Assembly: GCA_029934555.1 (NCBI GenBank)
Contig: JAOZMA010000036.1
Span: 3,655 to 13,003 of the forward strand
DNA length: 9,349 nucleotides
Origin: Acidimicrobiia bacterium
GTDB lineage: Bacteria > Actinomycetota > Acidimicrobiia > Spongiisociales > UBA5794
Direction of reading: 5' to 3'
Shown in pieces: positions 1 to 5,849 of this stretch. Each line of letters opens with the position of its first letter. The first letter of the stretch is position 1. The notes under the pieces were generated by a model. That model saw only the letters and a program-made list of their open reading frames with translations, was not told the origin of the DNA and made no database searches. The position numbers and the translations under genes are program-made.

Positions 1-20
1 AAGCTGGCCGGTTCTCTCCC

Positions 21-26
21 TAACCT
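21..26 (+). promoter_or_regulatory. Putative -10 element of a leaderless murA promoter
   Basis: TAACCT fits the actinobacterial -10 pattern TANNNT. The six nucleotides after it place +1 on the A of the murA ATG at 33. No Shine-Dalgarno sequence precedes this start, which agrees with leaderless translation. The -35 position falls at the window edge and cannot be judged. Confidence 0.5.
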
Positions 27-32
27 TCCCCC

Positions 33-1295
33 ATGTCCTCACCTATCGAATCTCTTCGGGTCGTCGGCGGTGCTCGCCTCGAGGGTGACGTCGCAGTTCT
101 CGGCGCGAAGAACGCCGCCCTCAAACACATGGTGGCGACGCTTCTGGCTCCCGGGGTCCACCGTCTCTCGAACGTTCCAAGAATCCTCGACGTTGAGATC
201 ATGGGCAACGTCCTGAGGCATGTGGGAGCGACCTGTGAGCGGGACGGCACGACGCTGGAGATCGACGTGCCGGAGACTCCGAATCCGGAAGCTCCGCTCG
301 ACCTCGTTCGGCAGATGCGTGCATCGATACTGATCCTCGGCACTCTCCTCGCTCGAACCGGGGAAGCGAGGGTGGCCCTCCCCGGCGGCGACGACTTCGG
401 CTCACGCCCGATCGACCTCCATCTCGGCGGACTCGAGGACCTCGGTGCGGTCTTCGATCTCCAACACGGCGTGCTCCGGGCCACGGCACCCGACGGGCTC
501 CACGGAGCGGAAGTATTCCTCGAGTTCCCGTCGGTGGGTGCCACCGAGAACATCCTTCTCGCTTCTGTTCTGGCCGAGGGGACAACCACGATCGGGAACG
601 CAGCGCGCGAACCAGAACTGACGGACCTCGCAACCTACCTGATGGCCATGGGAGCCAGGATCGAGGGCGCAGGAACATCCACGATCCGAATCCAAGGTGT
701 TCAAGAGCTCCATCCCGCCGATCATCGTGTCGTACCCGACCGGCTCGAGGCCGGAACCTACGCGTTCGCAGGCGCCATGACTCGCGGTCATGTCACGGTC
801 CTCGATTGTGTGCCGGCACACCTCCGTATGGAGATGAGCAAGCTCGCCGACGCCGGAGCCACCGTCACTTCTGGAGAGGACTGGATCACCGTCGAGGGAC
901 CCGACCGTCCGAGTCCGATCGACTTCGCGACGCTCCCGTTCCCCGGCTACCACACCGACATGCATCCGCAGATGGTGGCCCTGCTGTCGGTGGCTGAGGG
1001 CACGTCGATCGCGACCGAGAACGTGTACGACGCCCGCTTTCGGTACATCGGAGAGCTGAATCGCATGGGAGCCAACATCCACACCGACGGTCAGCACATC
1101 GTGATCAGGGGTGTCGACGAGCTGAGTGGCTGCGAGGTCGACGGTTGTGACATCCGGGCAGCCGCGGCGCTCACGATCGCCGGTCTTCGCGCAGACGGAA
1201 CGACGACCATTGTCGGTGCGCATCACGCCGATCGGGGCTACGACGGTTTCGTCGAGAAGCTGACCGCTCTCGGCGCCACGATCGACCGGATCTGA
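33..1295 (+). CDS. murA: UDP-N-acetylglucosamine 1-carboxyvinyltransferase (MurA)
   Basis: MurA transfers enolpyruvate from PEP to UDP-GlcNAc, the first committed step of peptidoglycan synthesis in the cytoplasm. The 420-residue length is normal for the family. Visible family motifs are GAKNAALK near the N-terminus (Lys26 and Asn27, matching the UDP-GlcNAc/PEP-binding Lys22-Asn23 of E. coli), the MRASILILG stretch at 95-103, the active-site loop LPGGDDFGSRPIDLH at 116-130, TDMHPQM with catalytic Asp309, and the C-terminal DRGY with Arg401. The loop residue that is Cys115 in E. coli is Asp120 here, as in mycobacterial and chlamydial MurA; this change is known to give fosfomycin insensitivity. 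The ATG at 33 has no Shine-Dalgarno sequence but lies 6 nt after a TAACCT hexamer, so the mRNA is probably leaderless. The paralogous EPSP synthase (AroA) is ruled out by the loop and the C-terminal motifs. Confidence 0.97.
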   Translation: MSSPIESLRVVGGARLEGDVAVLGAKNAALKHMVATLLAPGVHRLSNVPRILDVEIMGNVLRHVGATCERDGTTLEIDVPETPNPEAPLDLVRQMRASILILGTLLARTGEARVALPGGDDFGSRPIDLHLGGLEDLGAVFDLQHGVLRATAPDGLHGAEVFLEFPSVGATENILLASVLAEGTTTIGNAAREPELTDLATYLMAMGARIEGAGTSTIRIQGVQELHPADHRVVPDRLEAGTYAFAGAMTRGHVTVLDCVPAHLRMEMSKLADAGATVTSGEDWITVEGPDRPSPIDFATLPFPGYHTDMHPQMVALLSVAEGTSIATENVYDARFRYIGELNRMGANIHTDGQHIVIRGVDELSGCEVDGCDIRAAAALTIAGLRADGTTTIVGAHHADRGYDGFVEKLTALGATIDRI

Positions 1296-1342
1296 AGGCC
1301 CCGGGCCGCAGAGAAGCGTCTCGGTAGCGCGTTTCGCGGGGT

Positions 1343-1348
1343 TAGCTT
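1343..1348 (+). promoter_or_regulatory. Putative -10 element of a leaderless nifU-like promoter
   Basis: TAGCTT fits TANNNT and is followed by 6 nt and then the ATG at 1355, the same geometry as at murA and meaB. No clear TTGACA-like -35 is seen around 1319-1325. A GGGG run at 1338-1341 could alternatively serve as a weak ribosome site for a GTG start at 1349, so the promoter reading is not certain. Confidence 0.45.
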
Positions 1349-1354
1349 GTGCCC

Positions 1355-1657
1355 ATGGCTGATGAGCAAGAAAACGTCATCGAGATCGCGTCTCCGACGG
1401 ACCAATCCGACACCGGGTTCGACGGTGCGGGAGCGATCGATCTCTCCCTTCTCGAATCGACGTTGGAGTACATCCGTCCGGCGCTCCAGGCCGACGGCGG
1501 AGATCTCGTGTTGCTCGGTGCGGCGAACGGCAAGGTCACGTTGCAGCTCGTCGGTGCATGCGGCGGCTGTCCGCTCTCCACGATGACGCTCACAGCAGGC
1601 ATCGAACGGATCGTGAAAGACCGCGTTCCCGGTGTCGTAGCGGTAGAAGCGATTTGA
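1355..1657 (+). CDS. NifU/NfuA-type C-terminal domain Fe-S protein
   Basis: This small protein (100 residues from ATG 1355) matches the NifU C-terminal domain, which binds a transient Fe-S cluster through a CxxC pair and passes it to apoproteins. The core covers about residues 30-100: a helix followed by RPALQADGGDLVLL, then VTLQLVGACGGCPLSTMTL with Cys69 and Cys72, and a C-terminal helix and strand. The first 28 or so residues are acidic and polar and look disordered. No N-terminal scaffold domain or A-type domain is fused to it, so it is a stand-alone Nfu. An in-frame GTG at 1349 would add two residues; ATG 1355 is preferred because it sits 6 nt after a TAGCTT hexamer. A cysteine desulfurase lies about 3 kb downstream, but the two are not in one operon. 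Confidence 0.9.
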   Translation: MADEQENVIEIASPTDQSDTGFDGAGAIDLSLLESTLEYIRPALQADGGDLVLLGAANGKVTLQLVGACGGCPLSTMTLTAGIERIVKDRVPGVVAVEAI

Positions 1658-1663
1658 GCTAGT

Positions 1664-1743
1664 AGCCAACAGCCAACAGCTGACAGCAAACAGCCCGAGC
1701 CCAGGTGAGATCGTCTTCGCTGTCTGCTGTCTGCTGTCTGCTG
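1664..1743 (+). repeat. Heptad-repeat inverted element (large imperfect hairpin)
   Basis: The gap between nifU-like and meaB holds two arms built on a 7-nt period. The left arm (1664-1695) reads as AGCCAAC twice, then AGCTGAC, AGCAAAC and AGCC. The right arm (1719-1743) is three copies of GCTGTCT followed by GCTG. Positions 1670-1694 are complementary to 1719-1743 at 21 of 25 positions, across a 24-nt loop (1695-1718). No U-tract follows, so it is not a canonical intrinsic terminator, although a strong RNA hairpin could still end or attenuate nifU transcription. A continuous open frame beginning with GTG at 1705 runs across the right arm into meaB, but that stretch has the low-complexity look of translated repeat. 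The element resembles interspersed palindromic or short tandem repeats; whether other copies exist cannot be seen from this window. Confidence 0.8.
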
Positions 1744-1746
1744 CCG

Positions 1747-1752
1747 TATCCT
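1747..1752 (+). promoter_or_regulatory. Putative -10 element of a leaderless meaB promoter
   Basis: TATCCT fits TANNNT and is followed by 6 nt and then the GTG at 1759, as at murA and nifU-like. A -35 hexamer at 17-nt spacing would fall at 1724-1729, inside the right arm of the heptad repeat, where the sequence does not resemble TTGACA. Confidence 0.5.
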
Positions 1753-1758
1753 GTCGAC

Positions 1759-2673
1759 GTGTCACTTATCGACCTTGCCAAATCCGGTGATCGGCGTTCT
1801 CTTGCTCGGCTTGTCAGTCGAGTCGAGGACGACACTGTCGAGGGCAGGGAGGCTCTCGCGGCGCTGTATCCGGATGGCGGTGCTGCATGGGTGACCGGTG
1901 TCACAGGGGCGCCGGGGGCCGGGAAGTCGACGCTCGTAGACGGCCTCGTCGGATTCGCCGCCGATCAGGGCAACGTCGCGGTCGTGGCCATCGATCCGTC
2001 GAGCCCCTTCAGCGGAGGTGCCGTCCTCGGAGACCGGATCCGCATGCAGCGCCACACCGACGATCCACGCATCTACATCCGTTCCATGGCGAACCGGGGG
2101 CACCTCGGCGGCCTCGCCGACTCCACGCCCCGCGTTGTTGCACTCCTCGATGGGATCGGTTTCTCCGAGGTGTTGATCGAGACCGTCGGTGTCGGACAAG
2201 CCGAGATCGACGTCGCCTCGTCCGCCGACACGGTGATCGTCACCGTCAACCCCGGCTGGGGTGACTCGATCCAGGCTGCCAAAGCGGGCCTCCTGGAGAT
2301 CGGTGATGTGTTCGTCGTCAACAAAGCCGATCGGCCCGATGTCGACGAGACGGTGACCGAGCTGCTTCGCATGCTCGATGTCGGGCCGGATCGTGCATGG
2401 CGCCCGCCGATCGTGACGACCGTTGCAACGGATGGAACGGGGCTCGACGAGCTCTGGTCTGCGATTCTCGATCATCGCCGGTACCTCACCGAGACGGGGG
2501 AGCTTGAGGGACGCCGAAGGGAGCGGGCCTCACGGGAGATCGAGGCGGCGGTCCGGACCGGGTTGCGCAGAAGAGCCTCGCTCGATCCGGGCGGTGTCGA
2601 ACTCCTCGAGCGCGTCGCTACCCGAGAGATCGATCCGTGGTCGGCCGCCGGGACCATCATCGAGTCGATGTAG
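1759..2673 (+). CDS. meaB: MeaB/ArgK-family GTPase (acyl-CoA mutase chaperone)
   Basis: MeaB-family G proteins gate cobalamin loading and protect B12-dependent acyl-CoA mutases such as methylmalonyl-CoA mutase. The 304-residue product shows a Walker A/P-loop GAPGAGKST (50-58), the IDPSSPFSGG segment (78-87), the IRSMANRGHLGG switch region (107-118), ETVGVGQ (141-147), PGWGDSIQAAKAG (165-177) and the guanine-specificity motif NKAD (188-191). A basic helical C-terminus ends in the family-typical REIDPWSAA. The start is placed at GTG 1759 because the family begins near SLIDLAKSGD and the codons upstream translate the heptad repeat; the frame is open back to a GTG at 1705. There is no Shine-Dalgarno sequence, and a TATCCT hexamer 6 nt upstream suggests a leaderless mRNA. 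No mutase gene lies in the window, so which mutase it serves (methylmalonyl-, isobutyryl- or ethylmalonyl-CoA) is open. Confidence 0.93.
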   Translation: MSLIDLAKSGDRRSLARLVSRVEDDTVEGREALAALYPDGGAAWVTGVTGAPGAGKSTLVDGLVGFAADQGNVAVVAIDPSSPFSGGAVLGDRIRMQRHTDDPRIYIRSMANRGHLGGLADSTPRVVALLDGIGFSEVLIETVGVGQAEIDVASSADTVIVTVNPGWGDSIQAAKAGLLEIGDVFVVNKADRPDVDETVTELLRMLDVGPDRAWRPPIVTTVATDGTGLDELWSAILDHRRYLTETGELEGRRRERASREIEAAVRTGLRRRASLDPGGVELLERVATREIDPWSAAGTIIESM

Positions 2674-2676
2674 TCT
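2671..2676 (+). promoter_or_regulatory. Possible -10 element upstream of the enoyl-CoA hydratase gene
   Basis: TAGTCT matches TANNNT and overlaps the TAG stop of meaB. It would start a transcript near 2683 with a leader of about 24 nt carrying the GGAGGG ribosome site at 2695-2700. The overlap with a stop codon makes a chance match quite possible, and simple read-through from meaB is an alternative. Confidence 0.25.
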
Positions 2677-2706
2677 CAGGCCCACGCGAGCTATGGAGGG
2701 ATCGTC

Positions 2707-3474
2707 GTGGGTCTCGTCGAGTACACCGTCTCGGATGCGGTAGCCAGGATCACGCTGAACCGGCCGCCCGTCAACGCTCTGAATGCCGAGCTCATCACCG
2801 ACATCGGCGCAGCCCTGGGGCAAGCCGCCGCACCGGACGTGCGGGCGGTTGTCATCACCGGCAGCCCTCACTTCGCCGCGGGCGCCGACATCACCGAGTT
2901 CCAGGCCGCGTTCGAAGGTGACGGCAAAGCTGATCTGGCGAGCGATCTCGGCTCCGTCGTCAAACAGCTCGAGGATCTCGAGAAACCGACGATCGCCGCT
3001 GTCAACGGCTTCGCCCTCGGCGGGGGCTTCGAGTTGGCGATGGGCGCGGACTTCCGATATCTCGCCGATGATGCACGCGTCGGCCAGCCTGAGATCCTGC
3101 TCGGGATCATCCCGGGGGCCGGCGGGACACAGCGTCTGCCGAGGCTCGTCGGGTATCAGCGAGCGCTCAAGATGTGTCTGACCGGCCGACAGGTCGGCGC
3201 GGAGGAGGCGCTCACGCTCGGTCTCGCCGACAAGGTTGTCGCATCGGACGAGCTGGGTGAAGCGGCAATGGCCGATGCGTTGAGGTTCGCCGCCGGACCG
3301 ACGGCGGCGTACGCGGCGGTGAAGCGTGCCATTGCGGGTGGTCTCGGGGTGTCCCTGGAGCAGGGTCTCGAGATCGAGACGGCCGAGTTCGCAGGGGTCT
3401 TCGAAACCGGCGACGCCCGTCGTGGCGTCGCGGCCTTCCTGTCCAAGGGGGCGCCGGATTTCACGGGGCAGTGA
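2707..3474 (+). CDS. Enoyl-CoA hydratase (crotonase family)
   Basis: Crotonase-type hydratases add water across the double bond of 2-enoyl-CoA in beta-oxidation and branched-chain acyl-CoA breakdown. The 255-residue length is typical. Oxyanion-hole segments are FAAGADITEF (56-65) and ALGGGFELAMGAD (103-115), and both catalytic glutamates of the hydratase subgroup are kept: Glu109 and Glu129, matching Glu144 and Glu164 of rat crotonase. They are followed by LLGIIPGAGGTQRLPRLVG (131-149). Two glutamates favour true hydratase activity over the isomerase-only or decarboxylase branches, but the chain-length preference cannot be read from sequence. The GTG start at 2707 is fixed by GGAGGG at 2695-2700. 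The gene is 33 bp after meaB on the same strand and may be co-transcribed, which would fit propionate or branched-chain metabolism. Confidence 0.92.
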   Translation: MGLVEYTVSDAVARITLNRPPVNALNAELITDIGAALGQAAAPDVRAVVITGSPHFAAGADITEFQAAFEGDGKADLASDLGSVVKQLEDLEKPTIAAVNGFALGGGFELAMGADFRYLADDARVGQPEILLGIIPGAGGTQRLPRLVGYQRALKMCLTGRQVGAEEALTLGLADKVVASDELGEAAMADALRFAAGPTAAYAAVKRAIAGGLGVSLEQGLEIETAEFAGVFETGDARRGVAAFLSKGAPDFTGQ

Positions 3475-3494
3475 CCCGGTCCCGAGACACCGGG
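3475..3494 (+). terminator. Short GC-rich hairpin just after the enoyl-CoA hydratase stop codon
   Basis: CCCGGT (3475-3480) and ACCGGG (3489-3494) form a perfect 6-bp stem with an 8-nt loop, starting at the first base after the TGA. No U-tract follows. It could be a weak actinobacterial-type terminator or an mRNA 3'-end stabiliser, and it precedes the separate promoter-like hexamer of the next gene. Confidence 0.35.
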
Positions 3495-3523
3495 CTGCGG
3501 TGCCACAGGATCCGTCGACCCGA

Positions 3524-3529
3524 TAGCCT
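3524..3529 (+). promoter_or_regulatory. Putative -10 element of the hydrolase gene
   Basis: TAGCCT fits TANNNT, with 9 nt between it and the ATG at 3539. With the usual 6-7 nt to +1, the transcript would start about 2-3 nt before the ATG, so it would be nearly leaderless. No Shine-Dalgarno sequence is visible before this start. Confidence 0.4.
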
Positions 3530-3538
3530 CGAGTCGAC

Positions 3539-4678
3539 ATGATCACTCAGAAGATCCCCCGTTGGACCGGAGCCGTCGTGCTTGCCGTTCTCGGCATCGT
3601 CGTGCTCGTGCTGTTCGTGATCGCATGGCTCTCGGCGAATCAGATTCGATCCGATTGGCTCACACCGGTGATGGACGAACGCCCCTACGACATCGAGGTG
3701 ATCCGTACGCCTCCGTCGCGACTGGTGATCGCAGGAACCGATGATCCTCCTCGTGGCGGCATCTGGGGCTTCGAGTCCGAGGCGACGTACACGCAGTTGA
3801 CCGCTCTTCTGAACCGAACCGAGACCGACACCGAGTGGGCGGCCACGCCGTACATCGGGGAGATCGGTATCGGTGCGAAGGGGCGCGTGGACGTGGACGC
3901 ATATCCTGCCGATCCCGAGGTCGCGTTCGGTCTCGGCTTTGAGGAAGTGCGAGCGCCGGGAGATCTGGGACCGCTGCCGGCCTGGCTGATCGACGGACGT
4001 CGCTCAACGTGGGTGATCATCGTCCACGGCAAAGGAATGGACAGACGGAGCCAGGCTCTCCGCATGATCCCGAGGCTCGTCGAGTCGGGCTTCCCGGTGT
4101 TGGTGGTCACCTACCGAAACGACGAGGGCGCCCCGGCAGATCCCTCGGGGCTGCGTTCGTGGGGCCTCACCGAGTGGCGGGACCTCGACGCAGCGGTGCG
4201 CCTCGCCGAGAGGGAAGGAGCTCGCGACTACTTCCTCATCGGCCACGATCTCGGCGCCGAAGTCGTCTCGACGTTCCTCCACGAATCGGACCGTGTCGGC
4301 AACGTGCTCGGCGTGGTGTTCGACTCGCCGGTGCTCGATATCGAAGGAGCCATGGACTACGACTCCGGACCGGTTGCCCAATTCGTCGGCGAACTCGGCC
4401 AGCAGCTCGCGAGGCTCCGATTCGGCATGGAATGGAGCGAACTCGACCAGGTCGCACGAGCGGATCAGTTCGACGTGCCGATCCTGGCGCTCCACGGAGC
4501 GCAGGATGAGGAGTCCCCGATCGAGATCACCGAGGCATTCGCTGCGGCCAGGCCCGACATCGTGAAGTTCCTCCGCTTCGAACAGGGCGGTCATGGGGAC
4601 CTCTGGAACGTCGACAGCGCAAGGTATGAGCCGGCGGTGATGTCGTTCATTGACGAACTCGCCGACGTCGAAGGCTGA
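3539..4678 (+). CDS. Membrane-anchored alpha/beta-hydrolase with Asp at the nucleophile position
   Basis: A 379-residue protein with a single N-terminal hydrophobic segment (about 11-32) preceded by Lys5 and Arg8. It is probably a signal anchor with the catalytic domain outside the cytoplasmic membrane. Residues 33-150 form an uncharacterised N-terminal region. The alpha/beta-hydrolase core starts at VIIVHGKGMDRR (159-170, oxyanion-type HG). The nucleophile elbow is LIGHDLGAEV (233-242): the usual GxSxG serine is Asp237. Candidate partners are Asp323 in LALHGAQDEESPI and His352 in GGHGDLWN. FDSPVLD (261-267) and the SARYE tail resemble a family of actinobacterial membrane-anchored hydrolases that normally carry serine. 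An Asp-Asp-His set recalls epoxide hydrolases and haloalkane dehalogenases, but the surrounding sequence is not obviously from those families, so the substrate is unknown. The ATG at 3539 is supported by the TAGCCT hexamer and by the anchor beginning soon after it. Confidence 0.85.
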   Translation: MITQKIPRWTGAVVLAVLGIVVLVLFVIAWLSANQIRSDWLTPVMDERPYDIEVIRTPPSRLVIAGTDDPPRGGIWGFESEATYTQLTALLNRTETDTEWAATPYIGEIGIGAKGRVDVDAYPADPEVAFGLGFEEVRAPGDLGPLPAWLIDGRRSTWVIIVHGKGMDRRSQALRMIPRLVESGFPVLVVTYRNDEGAPADPSGLRSWGLTEWRDLDAAVRLAEREGARDYFLIGHDLGAEVVSTFLHESDRVGNVLGVVFDSPVLDIEGAMDYDSGPVAQFVGELGQQLARLRFGMEWSELDQVARADQFDVPILALHGAQDEESPIEITEAFAAARPDIVKFLRFEQGGHGDLWNVDSARYEPAVMSFIDELADVEG

Positions 4679-4703
4679 TATTCCCGTCGCAGCGGCGCGG
4701 ATT

Positions 4704-4715
4704 GGAGCAGACTTG
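4704..4715 (+). promoter_or_regulatory. Weak ribosome-binding region and alternative TTG start of the cysteine desulfurase
   Basis: GGAG at 4704-4707 lies 5 nt before an in-frame TTG at 4713 and 14 nt before the ATG at 4722. The TTG would give a product beginning three residues earlier. The ATG is preferred because the family starts almost directly at the YLDHAATTP motif, but the spacing fits the TTG better. No TANNNT hexamer at leaderless spacing precedes either start. Confidence 0.3.
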
Positions 4716-4721
4716 GAACCC

Positions 4722-5849
4722 ATGCTGTATCTCGACCACGCCGCCACGACCCCGCTGCGACCCGAGGTTCGCGAAGCGATGGAGCCGTATCTCGGCGTTC
4801 GGTTCGGGAACCCTTCGGGCATCCACGCGACGGCGCGGCGTGCGAAGAACAGCATCGAGGAAGCCCGTGAGCGAATCGCAGCTTCGATCGGCGCGACGAA
4901 CCGACTCGAGATCGTTTTCACCGGTGGTGGCACCGAGGCAGACAACCTCGCGGTCATCGGCGCCGCGATCGGTGCACCGGGAGGGGTCGTCACCACAGCC
5001 GTTGAACACCCCGCCGTACTCGAGTCGGCGCGGTTCCTGGACCGGATGGGCCACGACGTGGCGATCGTCTCTGTCGACGGTGATGGGAGTGTGGCGCCGG
5101 ATGAGATCGCGAACGCGGTCGACGAAGGCACCGCGATCGTGTCGGTGATGATGGCGAACAACGAAACGGGTGTCATCCAACCGGTGGCCGAGGTCGCCCG
5201 CCTCGTGAGATCTGCCGGAGATCGGGTGCTTGTCCACACCGATGCCGTCCAGGCGTTCGGATCTCTCGCGGTCGAGGCGTACCTCGGCGGGCCCGACCTC
5301 ATCTCCGTATCGGCCCACAAGATCGGTGGACCGCAGGGCGTCGGCTTCCTGTACGTTCGCGACGGTGCCCGACTCGAGCCGGTGATCCACGGCGGCGGTC
5401 AGGAGCTCGGCAGACGCTCCGGCACTCACAACGTCGCCGCGATCGTTGGACTCGCCGCGGCCGTGGAATCCACGGTCGAGGGTCGCTCCGACTATCGAGA
5501 CCAGGTTGGCGCAGCGCGAGACCGCTTCGAGCGTGACCTGCGATCCCGCGTCAACGTCATCGTCACCGCAGATACCGCAGACCGGATCGTCTCCCATTCG
5601 CATCTACGCTTCCCTGGGATCCCGGCTGAGACACTTCTCGTCCGACTCGACTTCGTCGGCGTCGCGGCTGCTGCGGGTGCCGCATGCCACAGCGGAGCCA
5701 TCCAGGAGAGCCACGTGCTCGCGGCGATGGGCATCGACGGCACCGCTGCCTCCGAGTCGGTCCGGTTCAGCTTCGGGCGTGACGACGATGCTGAAACGGG
5801 AGCCGAAGCAGCCCGGGTCGTCTCCGGTGTTGTCGAGGATCTCGTATGA
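4722..5849 (+). CDS. Cysteine desulfurase (NifS/IscS family)
   Basis: This PLP enzyme removes sulfur from L-cysteine as an enzyme-bound persulfide and hands it on. From ATG 4722 it is 375 residues, normal for the family. Visible motifs are LYLDHAATTPLRPEV at the N-terminus, GGGTEADNLAV (68-78), AVEHPAV with His96, MANNETGVIQPV (144-155), HTDAVQA with Asp174 and Gln177, and SAHKIGGPQG with the PLP lysine at 200. The catalytic-cysteine loop is GAACHSGAIQESHVL with Cys322. That loop is closest to the actinobacterial desulfurases that sit beside trmU/mnmA. The downstream mnmA overlaps it by ATGA, so its sulfur most likely goes to tRNA thiolation, possibly also to Fe-S assembly. The frame is open upstream to a TTG at 4650 inside the hydrolase gene, but that extension has no family counterpart. 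It is 43 bp after the hydrolase gene and starts a four-gene operon. Confidence 0.95.
   Translation: MLYLDHAATTPLRPEVREAMEPYLGVRFGNPSGIHATARRAKNSIEEARERIAASIGATNRLEIVFTGGGTEADNLAVIGAAIGAPGGVVTTAVEHPAVLESARFLDRMGHDVAIVSVDGDGSVAPDEIANAVDEGTAIVSVMMANNETGVIQPVAEVARLVRSAGDRVLVHTDAVQAFGSLAVEAYLGGPDLISVSAHKIGGPQGVGFLYVRDGARLEPVIHGGGQELGRRSGTHNVAAIVGLAAAVESTVEGRSDYRDQVGAARDRFERDLRSRVNVIVTADTADRIVSHSHLRFPGIPAETLLVRLDFVGVAAAAGAACHSGAIQESHVLAAMGIDGTAASESVRFSFGRDDDAETGAEAARVVSGVVEDLV

Noticed and set aside
402..1226. Minus-strand open frame (274 codons) antisense to murA
   Set aside because: The translation has no domain signature and murA is unambiguous on the other strand.
1296..1342. Possible terminator hairpins after murA (GAGA/TCTC and CGCG/CGCG short stems, GGCCCCGGGCC)
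   Set aside because: The stems are only 4 bp or poorly symmetric, no U-tract follows, and they are expected by chance in GC-rich DNA.
1719..1743. CRISPR-like reading of the tandem units
   Set aside because: The units are only 7 nt and directly abutting with no spacers. This is a microsatellite-like tandem array, not a CRISPR.
1705..1758. N-terminal extension of meaB from a GTG at 1705
   Set aside because: The extension is translated heptad repeat and loop sequence. MeaB family N-termini match the GTG at 1759, which also has the promoter-like hexamer at leaderless spacing.
4650..4721. N-terminal extension of the cysteine desulfurase from a TTG at 4650
   Set aside because: It overlaps the end of the hydrolase gene, has no counterpart in the family and precedes the canonical start near the YLDHAATTP motif.
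4004..5320. Long minus-strand open frame (438 codons) spanning the hydrolase and desulfurase genes
   Set aside because: It lies antisense to two well-supported genes, has a low-complexity Ser/Arg/Ala-rich translation and no recognisable motif. It is a typical shadow frame of GC-rich coding DNA.
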